NCBI GenBank assembly: GCA_001970955.1
Contig: MPUH01000883.1
Span: 1 to 30,706, forward strand
DNA length: 30,706 nt
Source of the DNA: Stentor coeruleus
Lineage: Eukaryota; Ciliophora; Heterotrichea; Heterotrichida; Stentoridae
Reading direction: 5' to 3'
Positions 19,181 through 27,960 of this stretch are shown here, one piece after another (the stretch's first letter is position 1; every line of letters begins with the position of its first letter). The position numbers and the translations under genes were made by a program. The notes under the pieces were generated by a model, which was not told the DNA's origin, did not search any database, and saw only the letters and a list, made by a program, of their open reading frames with translations.

Positions 19181-20913
19181 GATTGCGATTTGAAATTATA
19201 GGATATTGAGATTGATATAGCTCGTATATGGAAATAATAATGCAATTAGCATAATAATAATTTTATTTGTATATTTGAAACTAAGGAAATTCGAGTTTTT
19301 TTTTAAATTTGTCAGTCAAAAGCTGTAATGATCAGTTTTTCCTGATAAAAAAAGTAATTTTTTATAGTAAATCCATATCCCAAAACTTAAAATTCGACAT
19401 TAGACACTTAGAGATATTCATTTCGGTTTAGATTTTACATTATTTTATATGCAATATTATATTATAAAGTGTAAATATCAACTATAAGCTTATAGTCAAT
19501 CTCTTAATAGCAAAAATCTTATAAATAAAACCAATTTTTTTCTTAATTAAAAGAATACTTGAATCAAAAACAAAATCAGAAATTAATACAATATCGTCAC
19601 GGAATTAGAGGATTTTATATGAAAAGATAATAATGATGTAGTAATTATATGATATATTATATGAGGATATAAGATTTTAAGGTATAAGTATCCAATTTCG
19701 ATATAAAATTATATATTTAAATTTAAGGGGGCATATCTTTTATATAATTTTGATGGTTGAATTTATGCAATATTAAAATTTGATTATCCTTAGTTCTTAT
19801 AAGTTAAATATTTCTATATAAGACTTAATCTGCTAAGGATATGAGTTTTATAATAATCGACTGATGCAAAAGAATGCTAATTTTTTATTTTTAATGCAAT
19901 AAACAAGAATATTTTTGTATGCTGATCTTGAAGGAGAAATTAGATATATATAAACCCTTTATGGATGAAAGAAGATTTTTTTTTGCAAAGGATTATATGC
20001 TGTATATAATCATTAAAATAAAGATATAAGAAAATTTGTTGGGTGTATCAGAGAAATTGTCATCAAGAACAGATTGAAGAAGAATCATCATTTAATTAAT
20101 GGTTTTATATTTGATATTAAATATAGAATCCCTTATTTTATTCAGTTAAAGTATTATGTTTTTAATTTTTATATAAGAAAAGGTTTTACAAGCATAAACT
20201 ATAAGCAAAAAAAAGAATAATACTTTGATTTATGCTTCAAGGGATATTTGAATATCCAAAAGAGTTTTTCCTTAACAATTTATAAAGCAATACTATATGT
20301 AGTAATCATGTTTAATTCATTAGTGACTTCTTTCTGTTGTTATATTGATATAAAAATTATCTATTTTACATTAAATCAGAGAGATATTCATCAATCAATC
20401 TATCAGGTAAACTTTCTCTTAATTACATTATCCTGTAATATATATTATATTCAATAATATCATACTTATAATCATATTTACTTTATACCCTCTTAACATA
20501 AAAATTGTATAAAACCAGCAACAACATCTCAATTGTAATTAAAAATCAATTATTTTATCATTCAAGCTTTTATATGCTTATAAAATACACCTAGCACCCA
20601 GGTCTACTCATTTAAATTATCACAAAATCTAATAAAATGTAAATAATCTTCATTTCCACTTATAAACCTATATAAAATCCTCTCTAACACCCATTATCAA
20701 AACCTCTCAAAATAAGAATATTTCTCTAAATCATCCACCAAATAGCTTACCTAAAGTTTTACTATCAAAACCTTTCAAAAAAAGAATATTTCTCAAAATC
20801 ATCCACAATATAACCCATCCAAACATCAAAAAAACCCAATTTTCAACAATAATCCTCATCCACGCTAAAAACTCCACACTTCCAGCACCCACAAAAATAT
20901 TACTAACTAATAA
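19181..20913. other. Intergenic, 1.7 kb
   Basis: The longest gene-free stretch. It begins G-rich and C-poor (3' flank of the ankyrin-like gene) and ends strongly C-rich and G-poor (5' flank of the DHHC gene). Short open stretches occur, but none has an ATG start together with a recognisable product. It contains the 44-bp direct repeat listed below. Confidence 0.55.
20695..20806. repeat. Direct repeat of 44 bp, upstream of the DHHC gene
   Basis: Positions 20695-20738 and 20763-20806 match with three differences, at a spacing of 68 bp. Both begin TATCAAAACC and end ATCATCCAC and include AAGAATATTTCTC. They lie 110-220 bp before the DHHC start codon. No N between copies, so a real repeat; a regulatory role is possible but unproven. 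Confidence 0.75.
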
Positions 20914-21645
20914 ATGCTAAGAAAAGTTAAAAAGAATGGTTTTTCAACACCTCTACACATCTACCAAATCCTAAGCTGGTTATTATCCCTTTACGACATT
21001 ATCATTATATCATTACTCTATCAAAAGTTCAATCAATTCATCCTATATTGCATATTATATTACTTACTACAATCATCAGTTATCATCCTTACTATATATA
21101 TAACATCTAGTGATCCAACAGATATTTCCCAATTAAAACAGAATAATAATGAAGATCCTAATGCTTTACATTGTTCTGTATGTAAAAGAGATGTTTATAA
21201 AACAAGTAAACATTGTGGTTATTGTAATAGATGTGTTGAGAATTTTGATCATCATTGTAAGATTTTGAATAATTGTATAGGAAAATATAATTATAAAGCT
21301 TTTATTTGCCTGATTATTTTTTCTATGTTGTTGAATGCTGTTGTTATGATATATAGTATAGAGATTTTAAGGTTTTATAAAGATAATTGTAGGATTTTGG
21401 TTGGATTTACTGCTAGTTTGATAGTAAAAAGTTTGGGGGTAATGGTTTTTGATGGATACTTGATTGGGTTGCATATGTTTTTAAAGCGCAAAAAAATGAC
21501 AACTTATGAGTATATTGTGTCTATAAGGAACCAAGATATTGAAAGGAAAAGGAAATTCAGAAATAAACAAGAAAAGAATTTTTATAGCAGAGAAATCACA
21601 AATCAGACCATTCCTAGTATGACCCCAAACGACTTTTTTAATTAA
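20914..21645 (+). CDS. DHHC-type protein S-acyltransferase (palmitoyltransferase)
   Basis: 243 residues, an integral membrane enzyme that attaches palmitate to Cys of target proteins. There are two N-terminal TM segments (about 15-37 and 41-64). The DHHC Cys-rich domain is LHCSVCKRDVYKTSKHCGYC..CVENFDHHCKILNNCIG (86-123; shown in part), with D112-H113-H114-C115 as the active site and the zinc-binding Cys set complete. Two more TM segments follow (about 129-150 and 162-190). The TTxE motif (TTYE, 196-199) common after the last TM is present. The tail is short and basic. Complete, intronless, TAA stop. It converges with the RING/B-box gene (178 bp between ends). Confidence 0.92.
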   Translation: MLRKVKKNGFSTPLHIYQILSWLLSLYDIIIISLLYQKFNQFILYCILYYLLQSSVIILTIYITSSDPTDISQLKQNNNEDPNALHCSVCKRDVYKTSKHCGYCNRCVENFDHHCKILNNCIGKYNYKAFICLIIFSMLLNAVVMIYSIEILRFYKDNCRILVGFTASLIVKSLGVMVFDGYLIGLHMFLKRKKMTTYEYIVSIRNQDIERKRKFRNKQEKNFYSREITNQTIPSMTPNDFFN

Positions 21646-21822
21646 AAAAACTAATATATCATAATCATTCCTATAAATCCTCTTAAAAGTCTTTTATTTT
21701 TCCAATCCTCATATAATCAGCATCAATAAACTTCTTTCTTTTTTTTACCCTTACCATAATTTCCTCTATTTTGTATTTAAAAACTCCACTCATAATTTCT
21801 TAACAAGTTATCATTATTCTAA

Positions 21823-22977
21823 CTATGGAGTTTGGGTTGTAGAATTATTTTGTACACTAGCAAGTACAAGGCTCAAAGATTCAAAATCCGTAATCATCTG
21901 TAAAGAATTATATACTGTTTTCCACGGGTCTATATTTGGTAAATCAAATTTTTTCTGGCTTTTCAAATCCGCCTGTCTCAGTTTCGCCAATTTTTCTCCA
22001 ATTTTCAAATCCATCCAACTATCTTTCATTTCTTCAGTCCTAATAATTTCTTCTTTAATCGAATCTTCATATTGATTTATTTTCTTCTTAGGCATACTGT
22101 CAATAATTTCATTCAAACCACTTTCCATCCTTTGTATATGTTCATCAGAAGCTTCATTTAAGATTTTTATAACTTTTTCTCTGTTTTGTTTAAGTTTTTC
22201 AATATGATTTGAAGTTTCATCTCGAAGATTTTTTTCATGTTGGATGAATGAATTCCTACAAACTTCGATTTTTTTCTGAGTTTCTTTGAGTTTATCTTCA
22301 TATGCGTTTAAATCTTTTCCCCATTTATTAAGCTCATCAGTAACTTTTGATGAGTCTATAAGATCAAATGAGTGTCCTTGATGTTCACTTGAGCATACAG
22401 GGCAAAATGGGATTTTGCAATCAAAACAAAACTTCTCATGTTTTATAAAATGAGTTGAACATAAAAGTTGCTCTTCGAAAGCTTCAACTTTTGAAAGTAG
22501 ACGCCTTTTTATCGCCAGATCTTCAGGATCAGTTAGTGTTACAATTGAATCTTGTGGGCAGAGAATTTTCTTGGATTCTGAGAATGCAGAAAATGCGCAG
22601 GACTTACATAAAGGATGCCTGCATGACAATCTTAAAGGTAAACACTCAGTTGTATTGTAGAGCATTAAACACCCTGGGCACTCAAGCTCATTCATAACAC
22701 TAGGAAGTTGTTCTAAATGTTTCCTGCAGAAATGGAAGTCAATACTTTCTAAGGATTTTACAAATTCATTTGAAGTATTTTGTGACTCTTCAATGCCCCG
22801 TTTCATAGCTTCACCAAGGTCTTTAAGCAATTTGACATTATTGGAGAAGTTATCAGATAATTTGCTAGTGTTTATAGTTGATGTTGTGCTATTAAATTTC
22901 CTAATTGTCTCACTACGACTTATCAACAATGGCTGATAGTATTCTTGTGCTTCCCCTTTGCAACACCAACATCCCAT
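21823..22977 (-). CDS. RING and B-box protein (TRIM-like), N-terminally acylated
   Basis: 384 residues starting MGCWCCKGE, which predicts N-myristoylation and multiple S-acylation. A RING-type finger lies at about 100-143 (CPGC...C.HPLCKSC...CPQD; C100, C103, C119, H121, C124, C127, C140), with Asp143 in place of the last Cys, as in some RING variants. A B-box2 follows at about 173-202 (C173, H176, C184, C187, C192, C195, H199, H202), then a long charged helical, probably coiled-coil, region at about 211-340. This is the TRIM order without a recognised C-terminal domain. Likely a membrane-associated ubiquitin ligase or scaffold. TAG stop, no intron. Confidence 0.85.
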   Translation of the reverse strand: MGCWCCKGEAQEYYQPLLISRSETIRKFNSTTSTINTSKLSDNFSNNVKLLKDLGEAMKRGIEESQNTSNEFVKSLESIDFHFCRKHLEQLPSVMNELECPGCLMLYNTTECLPLRLSCRHPLCKSCAFSAFSESKKILCPQDSIVTLTDPEDLAIKRRLLSKVEAFEEQLLCSTHFIKHEKFCFDCKIPFCPVCSSEHQGHSFDLIDSSKVTDELNKWGKDLNAYEDKLKETQKKIEVCRNSFIQHEKNLRDETSNHIEKLKQNREKVIKILNEASDEHIQRMESGLNEIIDSMPKKKINQYEDSIKEEIIRTEEMKDSWMDLKIGEKLAKLRQADLKSQKKFDLPNIDPWKTVYNSLQMITDFESLSLVLASVQNNSTTQTP

Positions 22978-23514
22978 ATTATTATAATAATTTAATATTC
23001 ACCGCAGGTTTCTTAATTTGGGGAGATGTTTATGAGTTTATGATAAAAACTTTTTATGTTTAGTGTTGTGGAAGTTTTAGTAATTGTAGGGAAAAAGTTG
23101 TTGAGGTAAGAATGTGATTATATAAAAGTAATATGAAGATGTAGATATTTATTTGGAGAATAAAGTGATGTTTTATGTAGTTTGGATTATTGATTAGAGA
23201 TTTGAAAGACTTTTTAAGATATGTAGAAGGTTGTAAAGGTAGGATTTAGTTAGGGTTTATGGTATAATTATTATTTCTTTATAGTAGTTAGAGGAGTATT
23301 TAGAGTGTTTTTTTTTGGAATTATGATTTTAGGGTTTAGTTACTATCGCTTGATATATAAACTAGTGTTTCATCCTGAATGGATCATTTGCTTTGGAATA
23401 TTGTCTCAGATTGCCTTTTGGGTATAAATTATCAAAGTATTAAATCTTGAAATTATATGCTTAAAAGTTTATGGATTTGCTGATACATTTACATTATAAT
23501 TTCTTTTTTATAAC

Positions 23515-23570
23515 TTCAGGGTTTTTAGTTGGGATGAAGATTAAAACCAAGTTAAATATTAATTAGTAAG
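23515..23570 (+). pseudogene. Relic of the 3' end of an AIG1-like gene
   Basis: About 52 bp match the last codons and stop of the AIG1-like gene (25548-25600) on the same strand, with only a handful of differences. Shared runs include GGTTTTTAGTTGGGATGA against TGTTTTTGGTTGGGATGA, and AAATATTAATTAG. Upstream similarity fades (weak traces from about 23460), and stops interrupt any frame. A decayed partial paralogue. Confidence 0.65.
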
Positions 23571-23578
23571 ACTGTTAC

Positions 23579-23698
23579 TTATAATCTTATATATAATGAT
23601 TATTAGTTAGTATTTGGGTTTAAANAGATGAAATATAAATATATCTGTTAAATTATAATCTTATATATAATGATTATTAGTTAGTATTTGGGTTTAAA
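23579..23698. repeat. Assembly overlap near single N (46 bp twice)
   Basis: Positions 23579-23624 and 23653-23698 are identical (beginning TTATAATCTTATAT, ending TTTGGGTTTAAA). N at 23625 is followed by 27 bases before the second copy; those bases include CTGTTA, also found before copy one. An overlap with a ragged end, like the other N joins. Confidence 0.8.
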
Positions 23699-24452
23699 CC
23701 ATGTCTGATTGAGGTTTTTTGGACCTAAAATTCTTTCTTAAGCAGATTTGTTTATTAAACTACTCATTGTCGCTGGCTATATGACTTTTTGCTTGTCTGA
23801 GGAGGTTTTGCTATTTCTTTTCTTTAGCGTCAAGATAATGGAAGCAAGTCTTGTGTTCATCTTATTTTTTTTTAAAGAATCCAGCTTGCTTTAGGAATAT
23901 TTTAAAGTTTTTATTGTGTTTGTAGCAAACTGGGCATTTAGTTATAGATGTGTTATGGGTACTTTATGGTTTAGTATAGTGAATAAATTACTTTATAATC
24001 TTATATCAAGATTATACTTAAATATAGTCTAATATTTGCCTTTATAACTATAATTGTATCCCTATTATAAACTTTATAATAAAAAAAATATCTTTATTTA
24101 ATAGCATCATATAAATTTAAAAGGAAAGCATCCTTGAAATCTTAATGATAATGAGTTTTCTATGAAAATTCATTTTTAGAAAATAAAATGATTTACTTAC
24201 CTTCATAAAATTAAGATAAATGCGCCTCTATAATAGAATTCAGTTTTTAAAAGGTTTATCTTATAAAAAATTTAAACAGATTACAAAAACTGATATTTAT
24301 TAAACTTCCAACTCACCAATATATTAACTGATATCTCATGAATAAATTCAAATACATTCACTTAAAAAAAGTAAAAAACTAGAAATCAATACTAGAGCAT
24401 ATAAAACATTAGTTAGTTAGAAAATATATTATTCACAGTCGTGAACTCTGTA

Positions 24453-24846
24453 TTAATCAATTTTCAGTTGTTTTCTCTTATAATTAATGCTTTCTACGAA
24501 GTTTTTTATGATGTTATCTACTTTTCTTTTAGTTTTATTACTCTTTTCTCCTATACATTTTTCAAACTTTTTGCCGTTTAGTACTATTTTTACTAGTGTA
24601 AGTTTGTATTATATGTCTATTATATGTTCTTTTAAATTTTCTCTTAGAATTGTTCTTGTATCATTATATAAAGGGAATTCTTATATAATATGTTCTTCGT
24701 CTTCGATAAGTTTGGGACAGGAAACACAGAAGGGACTAATTTTTAAGTGTCTTGACACATCATTGAGTGGTTTGATCCTGTTCTTAATCCAAAAAGAATT
24801 GTGATCGCACGCTTCCTATGTGTATTTTCTTTCAGATAAAGACAAA
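24453..24846 (-). mobile_element. Relic of a reverse-transcriptase-encoding retroelement (C-terminal part)
   Basis: Read on the minus strand, 24846-24740 encodes YLKENTHRKRAITILFGLRT, followed by GSNHSMM. After a frame shift come SPFCVSCPKLIEDEEHII, a stop, then EFPLYNDTRTILRENLKEHI, another stop, and a further 45 codons ending LKID. The sequence LRTG, then C-x2-C-x8-H, then (C/F)PLYNDxR, is the layout of the C-terminal zinc-knuckle region of non-LTR retrotransposon polyproteins (LRxGH...SPxCxxCxxxxETxxHxLxxCPLYxxxR). The last ligand reads Phe instead of Cys. One frame break and two stops make it dead. The RT core is not present in the window. Confidence 0.6.
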
Positions 24847-24923
24847 CCTTTTACTTATTTAGATTACCTTTTCTTATTTAGATTACCTTTTCTTATTTAG
24901 ATTACCTTTTCTTATTTAGATTA
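24847..24923. repeat. Tandem repeat, four copies of 19-20 bp
   Basis: Four head-to-tail copies of CCTTTTCTTATTTAGATTA; the first has one extra A (20 bp) and the other three are 19 bp. The array directly abuts the retroelement relic on one side and an assembly overlap on the other, so copy number may be misassembled. Confidence 0.85.
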
Positions 24924-24925
24924 CC

Positions 24926-25006
24926 ACTAGACGCATATAAAACATTCATATTAAAAATTCATTTTNACTAGACGCATATAAAACATTCATATTAAAAATT
25001 CATTTT
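24926..25006. repeat. Assembly overlap around single N (40 bp twice)
   Basis: Positions 24926-24965 and 24967-25006 are identical (ACTAGACGCATATA to AAATTCATTTT), N at 24966. They lie in the 5' flank of the AIG1-like gene, so the true distance from repeat array to start codon is about 41 bp shorter. Confidence 0.92.
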
Positions 25007-25040
25007 GAGCATCTTAACACTGATTTTCTCACCATAAAAT

Positions 25041-25593
25041 ATGGCTATCTTCAAGTTTGCTCTCCTCTACAGTTTTTTCTGTATCTGCAGTACTTTATAT
25101 TATTTCAAGCACATAGCATTACTTTTCTTCACAAGCTGGACGATGTACTTAAAATTTACTACTTTTGTAAGCCTCATTTTCTTCAGCAAATATCCAGAAC
25201 TTAAAAGAAAGCTTCTTATCACAAGTTGGACTTCTGGCTGGGTTGTCACAATTATGTTTTGGATGTTATGTTTATCCTTTAGCTGACAAAGAAAAATTTC
25301 CCCCTTTTTATCATATAGCTTCAACACATGGAGGAGTTCATATGTTTATTGTATGGGCTTTTTTGAAAAATACTATAAATGTTAGGATTAGAGATGCTTT
25401 ATGGCCTATTGGGCTTTCTTTAATCTATCTTTTAGGAGTTGCAGTTCCATTGAAATTTGCTGGGTTCACGATATATCCTTTGTTTCTTGAGGAATTCTGG
25501 CCGACTATAGGAATTTTTTGTGCGAACTGTGCTTTGCATTTTATAGTGTTTTTGGTTGGGATGAGGATTAAAACTAAGTCAAATATTAATTAG
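25041..25593 (+). CDS. AIG1/ADTRP (FAR-17a)-like multi-pass membrane protein, frame broken near 25270
   Basis: Two overlapping frames form one protein. The first half runs from ATG 25041 to a TGA at 25284 and contains several TM segments ending GWVVTIMFWML. The second runs in the +1 frame to TAG at 25593 and contains DKEKFPPFYH, THGGVHMFIVWAFLKN, LIYLLGV and GFTIYPLFLE. The order FWxLxxxDxE..P, then HGxxHxF, then a TM and xxYPxLE resembles AIG1/ADTRP proteins, threonine hydrolases of fatty acid esters of hydroxy fatty acids. A 13-nt GT...AG stretch (25271-25283) would join the frames as FWMLSDKEKF, but 13 nt is shorter than the 15-nt introns here; a one-base sequencing error or real mutation is also possible. 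Catalytic Thr was not confirmed. Ends 47 bp from the convergent RBR gene. Confidence 0.55.
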
Positions 25594-25640
25594 CAAGAAA
25601 CTGGCATTTTTAATAAATAATCTATATACATCAATTATCT

Positions 25641-26756
25641 TCACTCAAAAATTTGTGGATAAAAGTTATTATCAACAGCCTCCTTACCTATAAACTTGGC
25701 AAGTATTTTCAATACCAACAAAGCTATTCCAATCACCGTGCAAACAAAAGACATAATCACCGCTGAAACCAAAGCTACAATCCCAATAGCCACACAGCCC
25801 ACAACAGCTCCAACATATATAAACCCAACTAAAATCTTATAATTCCTATAATAACTTTTAGCAATAATACACGGTGTAATCACAACATATAGAAAAATCG
25901 CAATAACTTCAATAGCTGGAGAAAATATAATAAGCAAAGGATAAAAATACCTTCGATTCGCTATAATCCAATACCCTTCCTCACCTTCATTCATAAAATC
26001 AAACAAAATCACAGCAATTACCGCTGGGATAAAATATATTAAAATCGGGGCAAAAATCAATAATATAATAATCCCTCTTTTTGTATTCCAAATATCACGT
26101 CCAAGATAACATCTAACTTCATGATCAGGATCATTAGTCCTTCCTCCACATCTCCAACACCAAGTATTCCCACATAAACATGTCATATTAGGACACCCTC
26201 CACGTTTTTCTACACGTCTTTTGCATTTTGGGCAGAATTTAACATTATGTCCAACAGCCCATTGTTCGAAATCTTCATCGATTTTTTTCTCGCATTTGCC
26301 ACTGCCATGCCACTTTTCAGCACAAAAAAAGCAATATTCGAATTTACATATGTTGCAAATGAGTTTTTTTTTCTTTAAACTACCCATATCGTAACCTTCA
26401 CAATCTACTTGTGGGCAAAACCTTGCATATGGGTTGTTTAAAAGATTGTTTCTTAATATGAATTTATCGTATTTGTCTATATATTCTTGGCTTATTAATG
26501 AGATTATTGTATTTCGAGGGATGTCAATTGAACAACTAGGGCAGGTTATCATATGAGCTTGTCCATTGTCTATAAGGTGTTGGATATATTGAGTAAGGCA
26601 AGGAAGACAGAATGTATGGACACATTCAGAGAGAGGTTTTAATAGAGTAGGATCGGATAATTGGTAACAAATAGGACAAGTTGATGTTTTGTCTGGGATG
26701 TAGACTGGGTTTTGGATTTGAACTTGTTCGTCTTCGAATTGAGCGTAGGAAACCAT
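25641..26756 (-). CDS. RBR (RING-IBR-RING2) E3 ubiquitin ligase with C-terminal membrane segments
   Basis: 371 residues. RING1: C27, C30, C45, H47, C50, C53, C72, C75. IBR: C114, C119, C134, C137, C142, C145, H150, C155. RING2 (Rcat): C175, C178, then RGGCPNMTC with the catalytic-type Cys188, then C193, C195, C200, C203. In this family ubiquitin is passed from E2 to the RING2 Cys before transfer to substrate. Three long hydrophobic regions follow at about 227-253, 268-300 and 304-353, placing the enzyme in a membrane, as in RNF19/Dorfin-type RBR ligases. The start is the first ATG after an A/T leader; the stop is TGA, the only TGA terminator of an intact gene here. No intron. Confidence 0.9.
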   Translation of the reverse strand: MVSYAQFEDEQVQIQNPVYIPDKTSTCPICYQLSDPTLLKPLSECVHTFCLPCLTQYIQHLIDNGQAHMITCPSCSIDIPRNTIISLISQEYIDKYDKFILRNNLLNNPYARFCPQVDCEGYDMGSLKKKKLICNICKFEYCFFCAEKWHGSGKCEKKIDEDFEQWAVGHNVKFCPKCKRRVEKRGGCPNMTCLCGNTWCWRCGGRTNDPDHEVRCYLGRDIWNTKRGIIILLIFAPILIYFIPAVIAVILFDFMNEGEEGYWIIANRRYFYPLLIIFSPAIEVIAIFLYVVITPCIIAKSYYRNYKILVGFIYVGAVVGCVAIGIVALVSAVIMSFVCTVIGIALLVLKILAKFIGKEAVDNNFYPQIFE

Positions 26757-27789
26757 ATTAGGAATTTTACTATATAATTAATTAAAATGAACATTTTCAG
26801 GCAGATTGCTTAGATTTGTGAACTATGATGAGGATTTGGGTTTAAGAATTGTGTATAGTTTAAAGGTTTTATAAAGAATTTTATGTTAGTTAAAGAGATT
26901 GTTAGAAGAAAACTTGGAAGAAGATAAATAATTATTATAAGGTTTGAAGATAGCATTGTGAAGGTCTGTTTGTGTGTTAAATGGGATAAGGTTAGAAACA
27001 TATATTTCATTATGAGTAAAAAACTTAAAAATAAAAACTGGGACTATAGGTTTAGAATATCCTAAGATTAGGTTATGCAGATTTTACCTACAAAGGAAAA
27101 TATGGGGTGTATTCAGATAGTAGTTGAAGAAAAGATAATTTAAGAGAAATAGTTACTGCTGGAAATCTGTTTTTATGTGTATCGAAAATGGTTAGAACTA
27201 AGTTGTTGCCTGGGAGAATTAAGGTTAAGGCATATATGTCTTAAGGATATAAAAGCTTATTTTAGAAATAAAGAAGAAACACTTAGCTATGTAGAATTCG
27301 ATGATGAAATTCTAAATGCAAGATACCAAAACTCATAAAAGCAATAAGAAATCTGTGAAAAATCTTATTAGTAAATTTTAATAAACTTTATTTTGGGAAT
27401 TATAGCTTATTGTTTATCGTTTATTAATATTAGACTTTTTAGTGTTAAAGTGTTTAAATATTTAAAGAATTTATTTTCGGTTGTGATTATGTTAAATTCT
27501 AAACCTGTGTTGACTATTAAGATAAATTAGAAAATTTGCTATAGAAATATCAAGAATAATAATTTTATAGTACAAAAGTGACTTTATTCTTATGTGTTCT
27601 AAGGCTATACCTATTATTAAAACAATATCTATGATTCCTTATAATTATAAAGTCAAAATCCTAAACTTCTTTAATCATGCAAGCTATTTTACTAATCTAA
27701 CCCCGAAATAAAATACCATAACATTCACTATACCCCTTTATTTAATATATATTACTCATATCTTAAAATTTAATAATTCTAATATGGAG
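26757..27789. other. Intergenic, 1.03 kb
   Basis: G-rich and C-poor on the plus strand next to the RBR start (26 G against 2 C in 26821-26940). At 27060-27330 the plus strand has coding-looking patches (for example KDIKAYFRNKEETLSYVEFD at about 27240-27300) interrupted by stops; not identified. No intact gene. Confidence 0.5.
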
Positions 27790-27903
27790 ACTTATTTAGC
27801 TGGTTCTCTGTGAGGAGTAAACGTCAGGTGTGGGCCAATCATGGAATTATCTGCCTCCGTAGGGTTTTTTTGCTCCTGTGGGGCCTGTGCAACCAGTTTT
27901 TTT
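27790..27903 (+). ncRNA. GC-rich island, candidate structured Pol III-type RNA
   Basis: About 115 bp with near-balanced base composition inside strongly A/T-rich flanks. CTGGTT at 27800-27805 is complementary to AACCAG at 27891-27896, closing a possible domain of about 97 nt, immediately followed on the plus strand by seven Ts (27897-27903), a Pol III-style stop. A TATA-like stretch lies at 27741-27755. It matches no tRNA, U1-U6, SRP or U3 landmark that I can recognise. The minus strand is also open here in one frame (ending FTPHREPAK), so a short coding or pseudogenic stretch is an alternative. Confidence 0.3.
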
Positions 27904-27960
27904 CCGTTATAGAAATCGCTTAATCTAATCCTAAAATTTAACAACCAAATATCATAACTA

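Larger units (their letters stand above)
22978..24452. other. Intergenic, 1.5 kb, with a relic and an assembly overlap
   Basis: The 22980-23330 part is G-rich and C-poor, as upstream of other minus-strand genes. It contains the AIG1-like tail (23515-23570) and an N-flanking duplication (23579-23698). Elsewhere no gene is recognised. Confidence 0.55.

Noticed and set aside
20248..20457. 69-codon plus-strand frame in the long spacer
   Set aside because: It starts only at TTG and has no family resemblance.
24487..24804. 105-codon plus-strand hydrophobic frame
   Set aside because: It is antisense to the retroelement relic; its Leu/Phe/Ser-rich sequence comes from reading a Lys/Asn-rich region backwards.
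26810..27010. 66-codon minus-strand frame upstream of the RBR gene
   Set aside because: Same skewed composition as other 5' flanks and no recognisable feature.
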